DNA of 64,000 nucleotides from Pyrus communis. Lineage: Eukaryota > Streptophyta > Magnoliopsida > Rosales > Rosaceae. The notes beneath the pieces were generated by a model. It was not told where the DNA came from and ran no database searches. It was given only the letters and a program-made list of their open reading frames with translations. Location of the stretch: positions 7,540,149 to 7,604,148 of the forward strand of contig NC_084818.1 of the NCBI RefSeq assembly GCF_963583255.1. Direction: 5' to 3'. Within the stretch, counting starts at the first letter, position 1, and the number at the start of each line of letters is the position of its first letter. Shown here one piece after another: positions 11,790 to 23,656 of this stretch. A program made the translations under genes and the position numbers.

Positions 11790-12972
11790 TACTTGTTTGG
11801 ATGTGCTTTTAAAATGACTGAAAGCTTGGATTCCAAAAGTATTTTAAGTGCTTTCTACAAGAAGCACTTTAAGTGCTTTTCTAGAATTTACTAGCATTTT
11901 TACTAAGGATTATTTTCAAAAATATTTTCACTAAAAGCGCTTTCTGTCACATCCCGGCCCGAGGCGGATCACTTCCTGGGCCCGCTCCACCACCGTAGCA
12001 CGATATTGTTCGCTTTGGGCTTACCATTCCCTCACGGTTTTGTTTTTGGGAACTCACGAGCAATTTCCCAGTGGGTCACCCATCATGGGATTGCTCTAGC
12101 CCCCTTCTCGCTTAACTTCGGAGTTCCTACAGAACCCGAAGCCAGTGAGCTCCCAAAAGGCCTCGTGCTAGGTAGAGATGAGAATATACATTTAAGGATC
12201 ACTCCCCTGGATGATGTGGGATGTCACAATCCATCCCCTTAGGGGCCCGACGTCCTCGTTGGCACACCACAACCAGGTTTAGGCTCTGATACCAAATTGG
12301 CACATCCCCGCCCGGGGGGACCACTTCTCAGGCCCGCTCCACCACCGTAGCACGATATTGTCCGCTTTGGGCTTACCATTCCCTCACGGTTTTATTTTTG
12401 GGAACTCACGAGCAACTTCCCAGTAGGTCACCCATCATGGGATTGCTCTAGCCCCTTTCTCGCTTAACTTCGGAGGTCCTACGGAACCCGAAGCCAGTGA
12501 GCTCCCAAAATGCCTCGTGCTAGGTAGGGATGAGAATATACATATAAGGATCACTCCCCTGGGCAATGTGGGATGTCACAATCCACCCCCCTTAGGGGTC
12601 CGACGTCCTCGTCGGCACACACGCGACCAGGGTTAGGCTCTGATACCAAATGTCACATCCCGGCCCAAGGCGGATCACTTCCCGGGCCCGTTCCACCACC
12701 GTAGCACGATATTGTCCGCTTTGGGCTTACCATTCCCTCACGGTTTTGTTTTTGGGAACTCACGAGCAATTTCCCAGTGGGTCACCCATCATGGGATTGC
12801 TCTAGCCCCCTTCTCGCTTAACTTCGGAGTTCCTACAGAACCCGAAGCCAGTGAGCTCCCAAAAGGCCTCGTGCTAGGTAGAGATGGGAATATACATTTA
12901 AGGATCACTCCCCTGGATGATGTGGGATGTCACACTTTCAGTCATTTTAAAAGTACATCTAAACGAGCTCTT
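11790..12972. mobile_element. MITE split by a Cassandra insertion
   Basis: The left arm (about 11790-11944) starts with a TGTTTGGATGTGCTTTTAAA-like end and the right arm (12940-12972) is its inverted partner (reverse complement CGTTTAGATGTACTTTTAAA). Both arms continue into AATGACTGAAAG. Removing the Cassandra at 11945-12934 and one copy of its CTTTC target duplication restores a MITE of about 190 bp, related to the intact copy at 26943-27178. Confidence 0.8.
11945..12934 (-). mobile_element. Cassandra TRIM retrotransposon, three tandem LTRs
   Basis: Minus-strand element with three LTRs (11945-12228, 12298-12580, 12651-12934; about 284 bp each) separated by two internal domains of only 69-70 bp. 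In the element's direction the LTRs start TGTGACATCCCACATCG. Each internal domain starts with the primer-binding site TGGTATCAGAGCC (complementary to initiator-Met tRNA; plus-strand 12282-12294 in the first unit) and ends in a purine-rich polypurine tract. Each LTR contains a 5S-rRNA-like stretch: AACTCCGAAGTTAAGCGAG (A-box-like) then GATGGGTGACCCACTGGGAAG (box C-like); in the first LTR this is about 12058-12123. Flanks carry a perfect 5-bp duplication, CTTTC (11940-11944 and 12935-12939). LTR-internal-LTR-internal-LTR arises by unequal recombination. Elements of this kind encode no protein and must be mobilised in trans. Confidence 0.93.
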
Positions 12973-12985
12973 AATTTTTATCTTA

Positions 12986-14131
12986 AATAAACAAGTAAAA
13001 AAAAGTAAGGGTAAATTACACTTTACTACCTCAGATTTGATGTCTATTACAATCTCATACAACATCTTTAAAACATTTCACTTTCATACCTCACATACTA
13101 TTTTATTTCAATATAATACATTTGTTACATTTTCAATTCTTTGATCCTTTAAGAGCTGACGTGGCAGCCATATTTGTGCCACGTGGCTGCCAAATTTGTT
13201 CCACGCGACAAATTTTTTTTACTCATTTAAAATAATATAATAATTTACCCTTAAAATAAATAAATAAATTGAAACCCACCTCCCTGCAAACAAACCCAAA
13301 AACCTCCCAAGGTCCAACAAGTCGAGTTCTTTGCCTCGCCCAACCTCATCGCCTCCTCCTCGCCTCCCGTCTCCAACTCCCCTTCCTGTAATGATCCCCC
13401 CACCACGTCACTCCTCCGATACCAGCCGTCCGGTTTTTTTTTTTTTTTCTGTTGTTCCCGCCTCACCGACCCCCCCAAGAGTTTGTGCTCGTCGAAAGTT
13501 ACAACAACTTCTATGAGCACTTCCCCACCTTGCCTCCTACTGAGTCGTCATCGTATGGAATTGTGATAGGGAATCGTGAGTTCCTGAACGACGTCGTCAT
13601 GTCATCGGGTCGAACATTCAAAAAAGTAAGATCAGTTGGGGGTTTGACAATGTCTTCTTCGTTTCCTAGTGGAGGGTTCAAATTCGACGGCTGCCGTGAA
13701 GGTGAGTAGCGTCCTCACGAGTAGGTTGATGACTGTCTCTGTGGTCAAGATGCCTTTTGGGATTTCTGGTAATTGCATATTGCTGTTCAATTACTTTGAT
13801 TTGATTTGGGGGGTTGCGGGAAGGTGGGTTTTAGTTTGTGGTTTTTTTTTTTTTTTTTTTTTATAATTTTTTAGGGTAAATTATTATAATATTTTAAATA
13901 AATAAATTACCATGTGGCACAAATTTGGTAGCCACGTGGTACAAATGTGACCGTCACATCATCTCTTAACGGATCAATGTATGAAAAATGTAACGGATGT
14001 ATTATATTGAAATAAAATAATACGTGAGGTATGAAAGTGAAATATTTTGAAGATGTTGTATGAGGTTGTAATAGATCTCAAATCTGAGATGGTAAAATGT
14101 AATTTACCCCTACTTTTTTTACCTGTTTATT
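12986..14131. mobile_element. 1.1-kb transposon with ~220-260 bp terminal inverted repeats (MULE-like)
   Basis: The left arm (12986 to about 13205) and right arm (about 13865-14131) are inverted copies. The left reads AATAAACAAGTAAAAAAAAG, then GGGTAAATTACACTTTACTA; the right arm's reverse complement reads AATAAACAGGTAAAAAAAG, then GGGTAAATTACATTTTACCA. Further in, both carry CCACGTGG-containing segments. The arms enclose about 650 bp of GC-richer sequence (13270-13850) with open frames on both strands but no recognised domain. Long TIRs around host-like sequence suggest a Mutator-like element, possibly a Pack-MULE. I could not find a clean 9-bp target duplication. Confidence 0.75.
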
Positions 14132-14133
14132 GT

Positions 14134-14285
14134 TGAACTTTAATGAAAATATCTCGGTACTGTTCACTTTAACGAAAAATCACATTTTTACATTAAAAAG
14201 TCAACCATTACACTATTCACTTTACTATTTATTTTGTCTTTATCATTAAAACTCAAAGTTTTCAAATCATTTTCATTAATTTTCC
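14134..14285. mobile_element. Short MITE-like repeat
   Basis: A 150-bp block with TTAATGAAAAT-like inverted ends and the internal string GTTCACTTTAACGAAAAAT, a pattern I recognise as a common dispersed repeat in Rosaceae intergenic DNA. It directly abuts the long-TIR element. No coding capacity. Confidence 0.45.
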
Positions 14286-16690
14286 ATAAAGCAAAAGCTT
14301 ATTAAACTTTTTAAAAGTTTGATTTTGTCTCCAATTATTTAAATTCCTCTTGAACGATAAAGCAAAAACCTCACTAAAATTGTGTTAGCTTTTGATTTCC
14401 CATCAATCATCATCTCTTGGCGTACATTTTAGTTAATATGAAACAATTAATTGCTAGATTTTTCTGTTGGATTTAGATTTGCAACTTTATCTACACTAGT
14501 AACCGATGTTATGTTAATATGCCACTAAATTTTGAATCTTTGTAAATCTAATGCAACAATATAAAGCCACTTTTGGTGAGTGGCAATTTTTTTCGCACCA
14601 TCTTTTTTTACTCCTCGTATACCCATTCTTCTCAATTTTCCTTTGTGGGGTTGCATGAATTTAAGAAGACCAAAAGAGAAAAATGAACAGGGAGTGTGTG
14701 TGTAGCACCACCTTTTTTTTGTCGGATTGGTTTTTACATCATCATGTTGATAAAAGGGCGGTTCCAACCCAACAAGGCTCATCGCTTTGCAAGAATCAGG
14801 AGATGAACATCTATCATAGGCAATCTTACCCTTACTTTTGCAAAGAAGCTATGAACACAACTCGAACTCGTGTCCTTTTGGTCACAAATGAACAACATTT
14901 GTGTTGCGCTAAGGTTATGTGGAACGGTCATAGCATCGTTATGTCTCATCTCTTCTCACGTGATCAGGCTATGTATACAAACTGTAACCCTCAATCAAGA
15001 ATTTCTCCATCGTTAGCGTATGTACATAATAATCACTACTGTAAATTCAGACATGTATGTGTGTGTGTGTGTACATACACACACACATTCCAACTTTATC
15101 AGACATTGTTATGCATATCTTGTTTGCAGTTTCAGTTTCAGGTACCATGTCGTCCCGTTTAGAAATTAAAAGGGCTTGCAGTACTAGTTTAATCAAAATT
15201 TTTAAGAAGCACACACCAATGACATAAAACAGTGCTTTTTCTTTGGTTTTCTGAAGCCCATGAACCCCAAAAGCCAGAAGCCTCTCCCCAGTATGAAACC
15301 ATGAAAGTCTCAAGACCAGGTGGACTTATCATTTATCTACAACCGCAAATTGGCTTCTGAGTTCTGACCTCAACCTCTGAAAGAGAGTGTTTGAGTTGGG
15401 GTAGGTGAAGTGGCATCCAACTCAAACACATAATAGGAAAGGTTGTATTCCACATTTCAAAATTTTCTTCTGAACAAATTTGCATCTCTGGATCGTGCGG
15501 CAAGCACTGCCACCATTGCATATGATCTATCAAACATGTACATAAGCAAACATGGAATAAATTTGACCAACTATATTCAACTATAGACATGCACAGTACT
15601 CTCAAAGTATAATACTAAGAATGATACTATGGTCTGTATTCTCCAGGGTTAAACGTTGTCGTTGGCTATGTGTTAGCCTCTCAAAATTAATATTTTAAAG
15701 AATATTTGTAGGGTCAAATTTTTTTCATCTCTAACCATGCAGAGCTAAATATTTTTACTTTGGCTTGGGATGCACATGTTGGGTTTCATCGAGAGGCCTC
15801 AACTTATTATATGCCGTCAACTCTGAATAAATTTAACCTGATTCTTTTTAACAGATTCATTTTGGCTCTTGGCTAAAGATGAGTTTTGTACAAATTCAGG
15901 TTAAAAGTGGTCTAGCCCATGGCCTGAGATGACCTAACAACACATTCAATGGGATATCCGCTAACAGTCACTATTTATGTGAAATGTCAACGTAGTTTAT
16001 ACTTTAATCCTCCTAGCTAGTTGATCCAATTCACGATTTTTTTGTTATTTGATTACAATTCTAAAAAAAAAAAAAATATCCTCACCTTTCTTATTTCATA
16101 ACTGAAATGAATCATCCATGTTTTAATAAACGCATGAATTTTAAGAATCAAAATAATCTCAATGTCTAATTTTATTAGGTAAGCATGCGTTAAATGTACA
16201 CGTGTTATAATTTGGATAGTTGAATAACATCACATACTTCGACAAAAAAAAGAATAACATCACATACAATTACGCACAATAATCTGTCATATAGGGTTAC
16301 AGCTAGCCAAAAGTAGTGTAAAATAAACGAAGGATCACTCATATTAGTGGTTGCTCACGGATTACATCCAACCTAACTCCTTTCCAAAAGACAATGTAAA
16401 GGCTGATCGATGGTCCCTGAACCTACATTTGCAGATCACAAAGATTAATAAACTAGAAACTAAGAAAGCGTGTGGGAATATTATTGGGGAACCCCTGCCC
16501 ATGCATGACAGAAATGACAGAAATAACACATCACGGTTCAACAAAGCAAAGCAACCAACGCGTGGACCTTGTAACTTTGTTCCATTTCTTCTTATGAACT
16601 AATGGAGTACAGTCTGCAAATTCCACATATGTTTATCTGATCCAAATCTTACAAATGCTTGCTTAATTAATTTGCATGGAAAATAAATTA
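14286..16690. other. Intergenic DNA, no gene recognised
   Basis: The longest open frame (14683-15162, 159 codons) and the frames at 15047-15313 and 15333-15605 match nothing I know and lack gene context. A (TG)n-(CA)n palindromic microsatellite sits at about 15055-15086. The rest is AT-rich. Confidence 0.5.
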
Positions 16691-16834
16691 AGAAAAATGC
16701 TAAGAAATTTTTTCAAAAATAAGATTTTCTATGGACTTTCTGCCACGTCATTTTTTTGCATAATATTTCATAATATTAGCACTAGAATTAACATTAAATT
16801 GTAAGGTGACATAGAGTCTCATTTAGCATTTCTC
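16691..16834. mobile_element. MITE, GAGAAATGCTAAG family, copy 1
   Basis: The left end AGAAAAATGCTAAGAAATTT is matched in inverse by the right end ATTTAGCATTTCTC. Core strings (TGTAAGGTGA and AATTAAC) are shared with the better-preserved copy at 35507-35672. Confidence 0.65.
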
Positions 16835-17102
16835 ATAAATTAATTAATATTATATGAAGAGAGAATATTCTTGTCTTGGTGAAGGGGTCCAAATTAATCA
16901 GTCAGTGATTAAGTTGTATAAATTTTGGGAACATAATGATTAGTGGATATTATTGAAGCAAAAGCATATATCAAACAACAAAAAAGTAAAGTAAAGCAGA
17001 TGAAAAAACGTTTTGCGTGCATAATCGTGTTGAATAGAATATTATTTGGTCTAATTATTTGGATAAGGCCACGATTAGTTATGAGATAGAGAAAAAAACA
17101 GG

Positions 17103-17369
17103 TATTATAGGCATACTTTACTGAATAATTATGAAGATCATAGAGAGAGGGGGTGCGGCACATAGAGAGAAGAGAGAGATGTAATTGTGGAGTGTCTTCT
17201 ATTCCATTCCATTATGTCTTTATTTATAGTAGTTGGGAAAGTTAAATCATAACCCTAATAGGATTACAACTCTAATAGGATAATATCTAAACCTAGAAAA
17301 TATTCCAAGATATACCTAAATACAATATGATTTACACAATCACATTCCTAATCTAGTAAGACTGCAACA
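17103..17369 (-). repeat. 3' LTR of the Copia element
   Basis: A direct copy of 24793-25062, with shared blocks such as GGGTGCGGCACATAGAGAGA and ACATAATCACATTCCTAATC-like strings. The outer end has decayed from TGTTG to TATTA. Confidence 0.85.
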
Positions 17370-17819
17370 CTCCCTCTTTAGTGTGTAAATACTCAACTAA
17401 ATGGCGCATCAGGTCTTTAGCGATGAAGCAAGTACAGTTGATAAAGTCGTCGACACAATGAGCGAATATGAGTCTCAAATCAACAGAAGAATGCATAAAA
17501 GGTATAACTCACAAAATCTTGCTATGGTAAAACCCAAGATGGGATAAAAACCCATAGACTAAGGAGAAAAGTGAGAAGTTGCATTAAGTTAAAACTATAC
17601 GTCTTCTGGACGCAGGTAGAAGAGCTCACAGGGGCATGACCAGCCCAGGATGGGTGCTTCATCAAAACCTAGTTAGGCAGCAAAAATTCAATGGGAAAAA
17701 TGCTCATAGTCGTAAGGAAAAAGAGTACATTAAGATCAAGTGAGTATACTTCTAGATACTTTCCCCGAGTTTGACAAAACTTCCAAATGAGAACTACAAG
17801 CATTGCATATGAATAGTTA

Positions 17820-18798
17820 GGTATACCAATTCCTCAGACAAGCTTCTGAAAGCTTGACTTCGACAGTGACGTCGTGTAAAGGTCGACAAGGTTGTCTAGG
17901 ATTGGCTTGCATGACTTCAATCTCCTAATGCCTTATTGATGTGATGTAGACGCAATACGTCTTGGCGTTGACGTCGTTGATGTATCATGTCTTGGTCGGG
18001 TAGATATATGCGCCATAGTCTTCATGGATCATCATCGGAACTCAACGATGGATGAAAAACAGCAAGTACTTCGAATATGCTCAACAAGAACTCCTAACCA
18101 TGTCTCACGTATAGTGTAGTGAAGTAAGGTGAGCCTTCGAACGATTTGAAGATTTCGCAACTAAGGTCATATTGTGGACCTCCAAGATATTGCGATATCC
18201 CTAACGGTAAAGACATAACCATTCGGGGATTTGCTTTTTGCGGGTCTGATAACTAACCAACGTCAACATAGCAAATAAGGCAAGCATCATTATGAGGATT
18301 AAGAGGGTCAGATCCGCTGGAGATGCGTTGGTATTAGCCCAAATTTGTAGTACCTTTCAGGGTAGCGGAAAAACGTCTTTAATACCAATTCAGTGGTTGT
18401 GTGTAGGCGTGGTGCTACATCTTTACCAACAGATCAACAGTGAAGGAGATGTTCTAGCTAATACAATGAGCTAAGTACAGCAAAGGGCAAAGTTGAACTC
18501 AGTTATGAAATTTCGGATTGCATAACCTCTTCAAGGATATCTTTGCATATAGAGTATAGAAGATTATAGGTATACTAAAAGGTAACACCTTCATGGTGTA
18601 GTTCGACTGGTGGACCAAAGTACCGTCAGAACAACACTTGAACTTCTGGTTAAGGCATAAACAAGTTTTCCCAAGATCCTTCATCTCAAATTCCATCTTC
18701 AGGTGTGAGGCAGTTTTCTCAAGCTTTTCTAGAGTCTTAGTGAGATTCATGTCTTTTGTCATAAATTGTAACTCTAGCAATTCGGAATAAGATTTCAA
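17820..18798 (-). pseudogene. Copia reverse transcriptase/RNase H remnant
   Basis: On the minus strand 18798-18499 translates to a Copia reverse-transcriptase segment: LEKTASHLKMEFEMKDLGKT followed by LVHQSNYTMKVL, typical of the region after the YVDD motif. Further downstream, around 17830-17870, a frame reads SLSKSSFQKLV before a stop and then GIGIPN, matching the C-terminal end of Copia RNase H. Stops and frameshifts separate the pieces, and the catalytic YVDD block is not seen intact. Confidence 0.75.
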
Positions 18799-19534
18799 AG
18801 TTTAACACGCAAGGGCATTTATTCATATACCTAACTGATCAAATAATCACTTAGACGGGTATACCACATCCGCCGGATTGCTTCAATCCGTAAATGAATG
18901 CCTTAAACAGTTAAGAGGGTGTTCCATGGTTTGGAACTATGTTGTCCAATCAGTTCTATGTTGTCATTAATCAAGGAACACGGTTCGATATCGTCGCTTT
19001 CATTTAAGTCGGTAGCTACCATATAAGTGAAAACATCATCGATGATAATCCCATTTCAATTCCATTAACTCATCCAAACTAGTATACTGGACCAAGAACT
19101 TCAAGTCTTGAAAGTAATTCAGATTAATCTCATGAGATGGAAATGATTTGAGACAACGATCGAGTATGGATTCATTGTTGTGTCGTGACCTTCCTCTTCT
19201 AGGGAAGTGAATCCTATGAATTTAGTGGTCTGTCGTGCTTCAGGCCAAGACAGATTGATTGGCTATCCACTGGTGTACCAGATCGTCCAACAGGGGCATC
19301 ACACATTTCGGGGATGTTTATTCAATGTCTTTTAAGAACGTATGGTATATGTTCTCGTCACTTTAACTAGATCAGAGGAATACGTCTGGAGCAACATTCT
19401 CAAAGCTAGAATTCATTGCACTTGCTTATCATACTTGTGCGGTATGGGATCAAGATGAGACATAGTGGGCAACGTCCATGCAAATTTGTGACGTTCTATA
19501 GGAACATTAACGTTCTAACGATTGGAACACTGTC

Positions 19535-20354
19535 TTATTGAAGAGACAATCCACAAATAAACGGTAAAGAGATTGCATGCAAAGGCTCTAAGGAAGCTAG
19601 TGTGAAGGAGAATCGTAATTGATAAAAATTCACATCCTTATTTTGAGGACCCATATTGGTACGTTGCAGCAGCGCAACTTGGCACATGGAATGCACACCC
19701 AAAATGCGTAAATACGAAGTGTTAGGTTCGTATCCAGTAACCAACTGTAACGTCGAAGATGGTTGGGTGGCAATGGGCCTCAGGGCGGACCAACATGGTT
19801 GCGTACATGATTGCATAGCCCTAGGAAGAAACCAAAAACTTTGTACATTCACCAAGGTCCGGGCGATCATTTAAATTTCACTTTATGATCATTATGCGAG
19901 GATATTTGGGGTGAACATAAGAATTCGACATTCAATTATAAACCCAAAAGACATGCAATACTTATCGAAAATCATCGATATAAACTCCCATGCATTATCC
20001 AGTCTTCCAGACTTTATGGGATAAGTAGGGTGGTGAACACTTAAAATCAGCCAGGAGGTTTAGCAGCAATGTGTGTGGACAAACATGTGACTAGTTTGTC
20101 AATTCATCAACCAAAACCATAAATATTTATATGGTCCGCATTTTGGTTGGATTAGTCCACATATATTCCCTTGAATCCATTGTGAAAAGAGGGTGATTTC
20201 GTGTCTTTGCAAGGGATGATTTAGAAATTAAATTTCCTAAATGAGCGGGCTTGGCAAAGTGTGCTTGTAAGCACATGATCCTTATTTCGGGTAAGGAGAT
20301 GCGTCGTAACATCATTGTTTGACCTAAATGTCTCAAATGGTCGTGCCAAAGCAA
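19535..20354 (-). pseudogene. Copia GAG-pre-integrase and integrase remnant
   Basis: The minus strand at 20354-20127 reads LWHDHLRHLGQTMMLRRI, the GAG-pre-integrase signature (WHxRLGHPG...). At 19870-19535 it reads YLRILGVHSMCQVALLQRTN and MGPQNK, then FTLASLEPL, matching the integrase-core C-terminal block. The frames differ and in-frame stops are present, so this is decayed coding sequence. Confidence 0.75.
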
Positions 20355-22486
20355 GTAAACTACTCAATCACCAGGTTCTAGGCTGGCCACATGTGGCGTG
20401 TTCTCAGCTGGGAGACAACCCACTGGCTCCAAATCAAAGCATTAGGCTCATTTTTGGAGATGGTGAAAAGATATTCCACTCTATTTTCTTCAATGATTTC
20501 ATTCATGAGCATTGTTCTCTCGAATATCCTTAAGACTCAACAACGTTCTTCCGAAACAGGAAGAATATAAGGTCTCTAAAATGGTAATTTAGTACCATTC
20601 ATACAACAATGAGCATGCCAATGCTCTTAATCAAGTTGGATGAACCTAAAGTCGTTGTTAAATGTGTGATTTAGGTATAAAGTTAGTGTGCGTAGTATCG
20701 CATTCATCCAGGCAACTAACTTTCCCACATTCATACCTAATCACGTGTTTAATTGAATTCGGTCACATGTATACAAGAACATGATTCAATTAACTCATAT
20801 TCAAGGACAATATCAATAAGATTATCCTTAACTAAAACATACACCAAACTTGAACAAGAACATGGAAAAGTGTTCATAAAGTAAATGGTTTACTAAGGGG
20901 ATTCAGCAAACAAGACCATCCATGTCAAAAGTCTGCTCTTCCAACGATGTTCAGTGGAGCAAAATTAGTTTCACATATTGACTACTAGAATGGTACTCCT
21001 TAACAACATTGGTAAGGGCACGAACAGATGCATAATCAGTGATCTATTCCATTAAGACGGAAGTAGATTCTGCAAGGTTAATGTTTGGAAATATTATCCC
21101 TTATTCTTGAAGTTTTAGGTCTAAGGTGTCAAGGATCACACTTCGGGCATGATGCCACACCTTGGCAGACCCTAATTCTACCATAGGTTATAAAAACGAA
21201 CTCGAAGTTGGATCGTGAGAAAGACAGACCCAAACTTGGGTTCATAAGCTTTAGCTGAAGCTGGAAGGGTTTGTTTGGAAAGCCTCTGCCGAAGCAGAGC
21301 AATACCATTTGGTGCACCTCTGCCGAAACAAAGTATGTTCTTCGATGCCCCCCTACCGAAGTAGGGCACCACCATTCGGTAGGCTTTAACCGAACTAGGT
21401 TGAGTTATTCGGTAGACTCCAGCCCAACTGGGTCTATATTGTTTGGTAAACTCCAGCAGAAGATGGGTCTATACTTTTCTATCACGTTTGTGGTAGTAAT
21501 TAGATTCGAGTATTTGGTAAACTTTCACTTTCTACACTACTTTTTCAAGAGCGATTCAGAAACATGGAATGACAAGAAAAATATTCTCCAGTCAAATTCG
21601 ATTGGATTTATGAACCTCATAATTATACTCATTCATGGATGTAATCATGGTGTGCTTCAGGCAATGCCTTTCATGATTAAACAGTTCATATGAGTGAGCC
21701 AAAGAGCCATGAAATCCTCGTTCGGGAAGTACTTCCGTGGGTAATGCTTCGAGCATAAGTTTTCGAATGAAAATCATGGTAGAGGCTTATTCAGCTCTTC
21801 CATGCCATTGTTGGCTACAATGGTTTCTCAGCTACTTGATAATCAAGTAGAGATTCACGTCTTCTACCACACATAAAATGGTTTCTATTAGTAACGTCCA
21901 AATCAAGAAAATTGAACTTGTGACGGTTTGACAATCCACTGAATGGAAGTAACAAGATTGTGAATAATGTTATGGATAATAAAACATCCATAAGCATCAA
22001 AGTTAGAACATTCGAGTTCTAAGACATGGTTTTTATGAAAAACGTCGGGTTTTCATGGGTGTATTTGTTTTATGAAAACTTCGGGTTTTAAAGGCACTAA
22101 GTTTGAAAATACAAGTTCAATTTAGTTTATGAACAGTTAGTTCATAAAAGAGAGGTTCCTACAAGAACACATAATACAATATGCTGATTTAAGTGTAGTG
22201 GATTTGAGTTGATTTGGGAACTCAAGTGTGAGCACTTCAGGATTATGAAAGGATGTCAACTGTTCAAAGAAGAAAAATAAATTATTGAATCATTAATGTC
22301 CAAAAGTGATCTTTCAGATCAATAATTTTGAATTTCTTGTCAGATTAATGGACTGCTGGTCACTTTTAATTAATTCAATAGATTGGGATCATACGGGTTC
22401 GATTGTGGAAGCAAAATAATGACATGCTGGTCTTATTAGCTTCACTTGGCGGTGGGCCAAGTGACAAGTGAATTATAGCTTTATTA
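20355..22486 (-). other. Copia interior, gag/leader region, no intact frame
   Basis: By position this should hold protease and gag of the Copia element, but I cannot identify a CCHC knuckle or other motif. Around 21230-21470 the minus strand carries several imperfect repeats with the cores CTTCGGCAGAGG and CCGAATAACTC, so part of it is a short internal repeat. Confidence 0.4.
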
Positions 22487-23653
22487 GAGCAGCTCCAGTA
22501 TGAGCTTTTGCTCTGGGGACAGGCTCGTGAACAGGGCCAGAGAGCCCGACTGATATGGTCCAGCGTGTGGTAGCCCGAGGGACAGGCCCAACCTGAGGGA
22601 TAGGCTTGGCACGAGTTGCCAGCCCGAGAGCCCGAAATGGGTGTGACGTCAGGGCGACGTCAGCCGTTTTTTTTATTTTTTTCTATCAGGCGCGTGGGCG
22701 CGCGTCAGGAGACATAAATTCAGAAATGGGGCCCGCGGCCCACTCAGATTTCTTACCGTTGGGGAGGCCACGTGGCTTCCCCATGTCCGTTGGATTTCAA
22801 CGGCTATATTTCATAGACCGTTGGATTTTCAAAGGTAAAAAAATTAAAATTAAAAACCTCATTTAATTTCAGCCGTTGAATCTGAGATCAACGGTCCACG
22901 TTATTAGGCTATGTAAATTTAAAAAAAAAAAAAAAAACCAATTTAAAATTCTGAAATGTTACCGTTGTGCCGCGTGGCACAATCTGGAGTGTTGGAAATT
23001 CAAATTTTTTAATCCAACGGCAGAGATTAATTAGCTGAATAAAAATTTAAAAAAATGTAAAAAATTATTATAAATCAGAAAAAAAAAATATGAAAAAATT
23101 AAAAAAAAAATTGATTTTACTTTTCTATAAATACCTTCTCATTATCTTCTACCATTTCATATTTTCTCAACTACATTCAACCACATTCCTATCTTTCTTT
23201 CAAAGTTTCAATCCATTTTTTTTTTCCATCACCAATAATTGTATTTTCGGATAATGACACGTGGCGCAACGGGTACGATTAAAAATCTTATCGGAAATCC
23301 ATCACCAATAATTTTCTTTTCGGATTTTATGACAAGTAGCGCAACAAGAACGATTAAAAATCTTATCTGAAATTACAAATAAAATTATTTTGTATTATTT
23401 TATAACTTTTCGAATAATGACACGTGGCGCAACGAGAATGATTAAAAATCTATCCGAAATTACAAATAAAATTATTTTGTATTATTTTATAAATAAATAA
23501 AATACTAATATTTTATTGCCTATTGCCAGGGCTATTGAAGTGCAACGGTGGAGATGCAAAAGGCGATTACTGTTCATTAAGGGCAATTACTGTTCACCAG
23601 GTGGATTGAATAGTGAATAGCATGGGGGGAGGGCTCCCACGCTGGAGTTGCTC
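22487..23653. mobile_element. TIR DNA transposon nested in the Copia element
   Basis: The left end is GAGCAGCTCCAGTATGAG; the reverse complement of the right end is GAGCAACTCCAGCGTGGG. Each end is flanked by TTA (22484-22486 and 23654-23656), a 3-bp target duplication of the PIF/Harbinger type. The interior is GC-rich at the left. It then holds three imperfect repeats with GACACGTGGCGCAACG and CGATTAAAAATCTTATC at about 23240-23480. There is no transposase frame, so it is non-autonomous. Confidence 0.8.
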
Positions 23654-23656
23654 TTA

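Noticed and set aside
12058..12123. 5S rRNA-like sequence (also in the other Cassandra LTRs)
   Set aside because: Only the 3' half is clearly 5S-like, and it lies inside a retrotransposon LTR with many substitutions; not a functional 5S rRNA gene.
12006..12990. Open frames of 78-117 codons starting M-ALGLPFPHGFVFGNSRA at 12006, 12712, 48846, 51424 and 51847
   Set aside because: They are translations of the antisense strand of Cassandra LTRs, recur only with that repeat, and cover the 5S-like region. Not genes.
14683..15162. 159-codon open frame on the plus strand
   Set aside because: Includes a (TG)n/(CA)n microsatellite translation (VCVCVCTYTHT), resembles no family and has no gene context.
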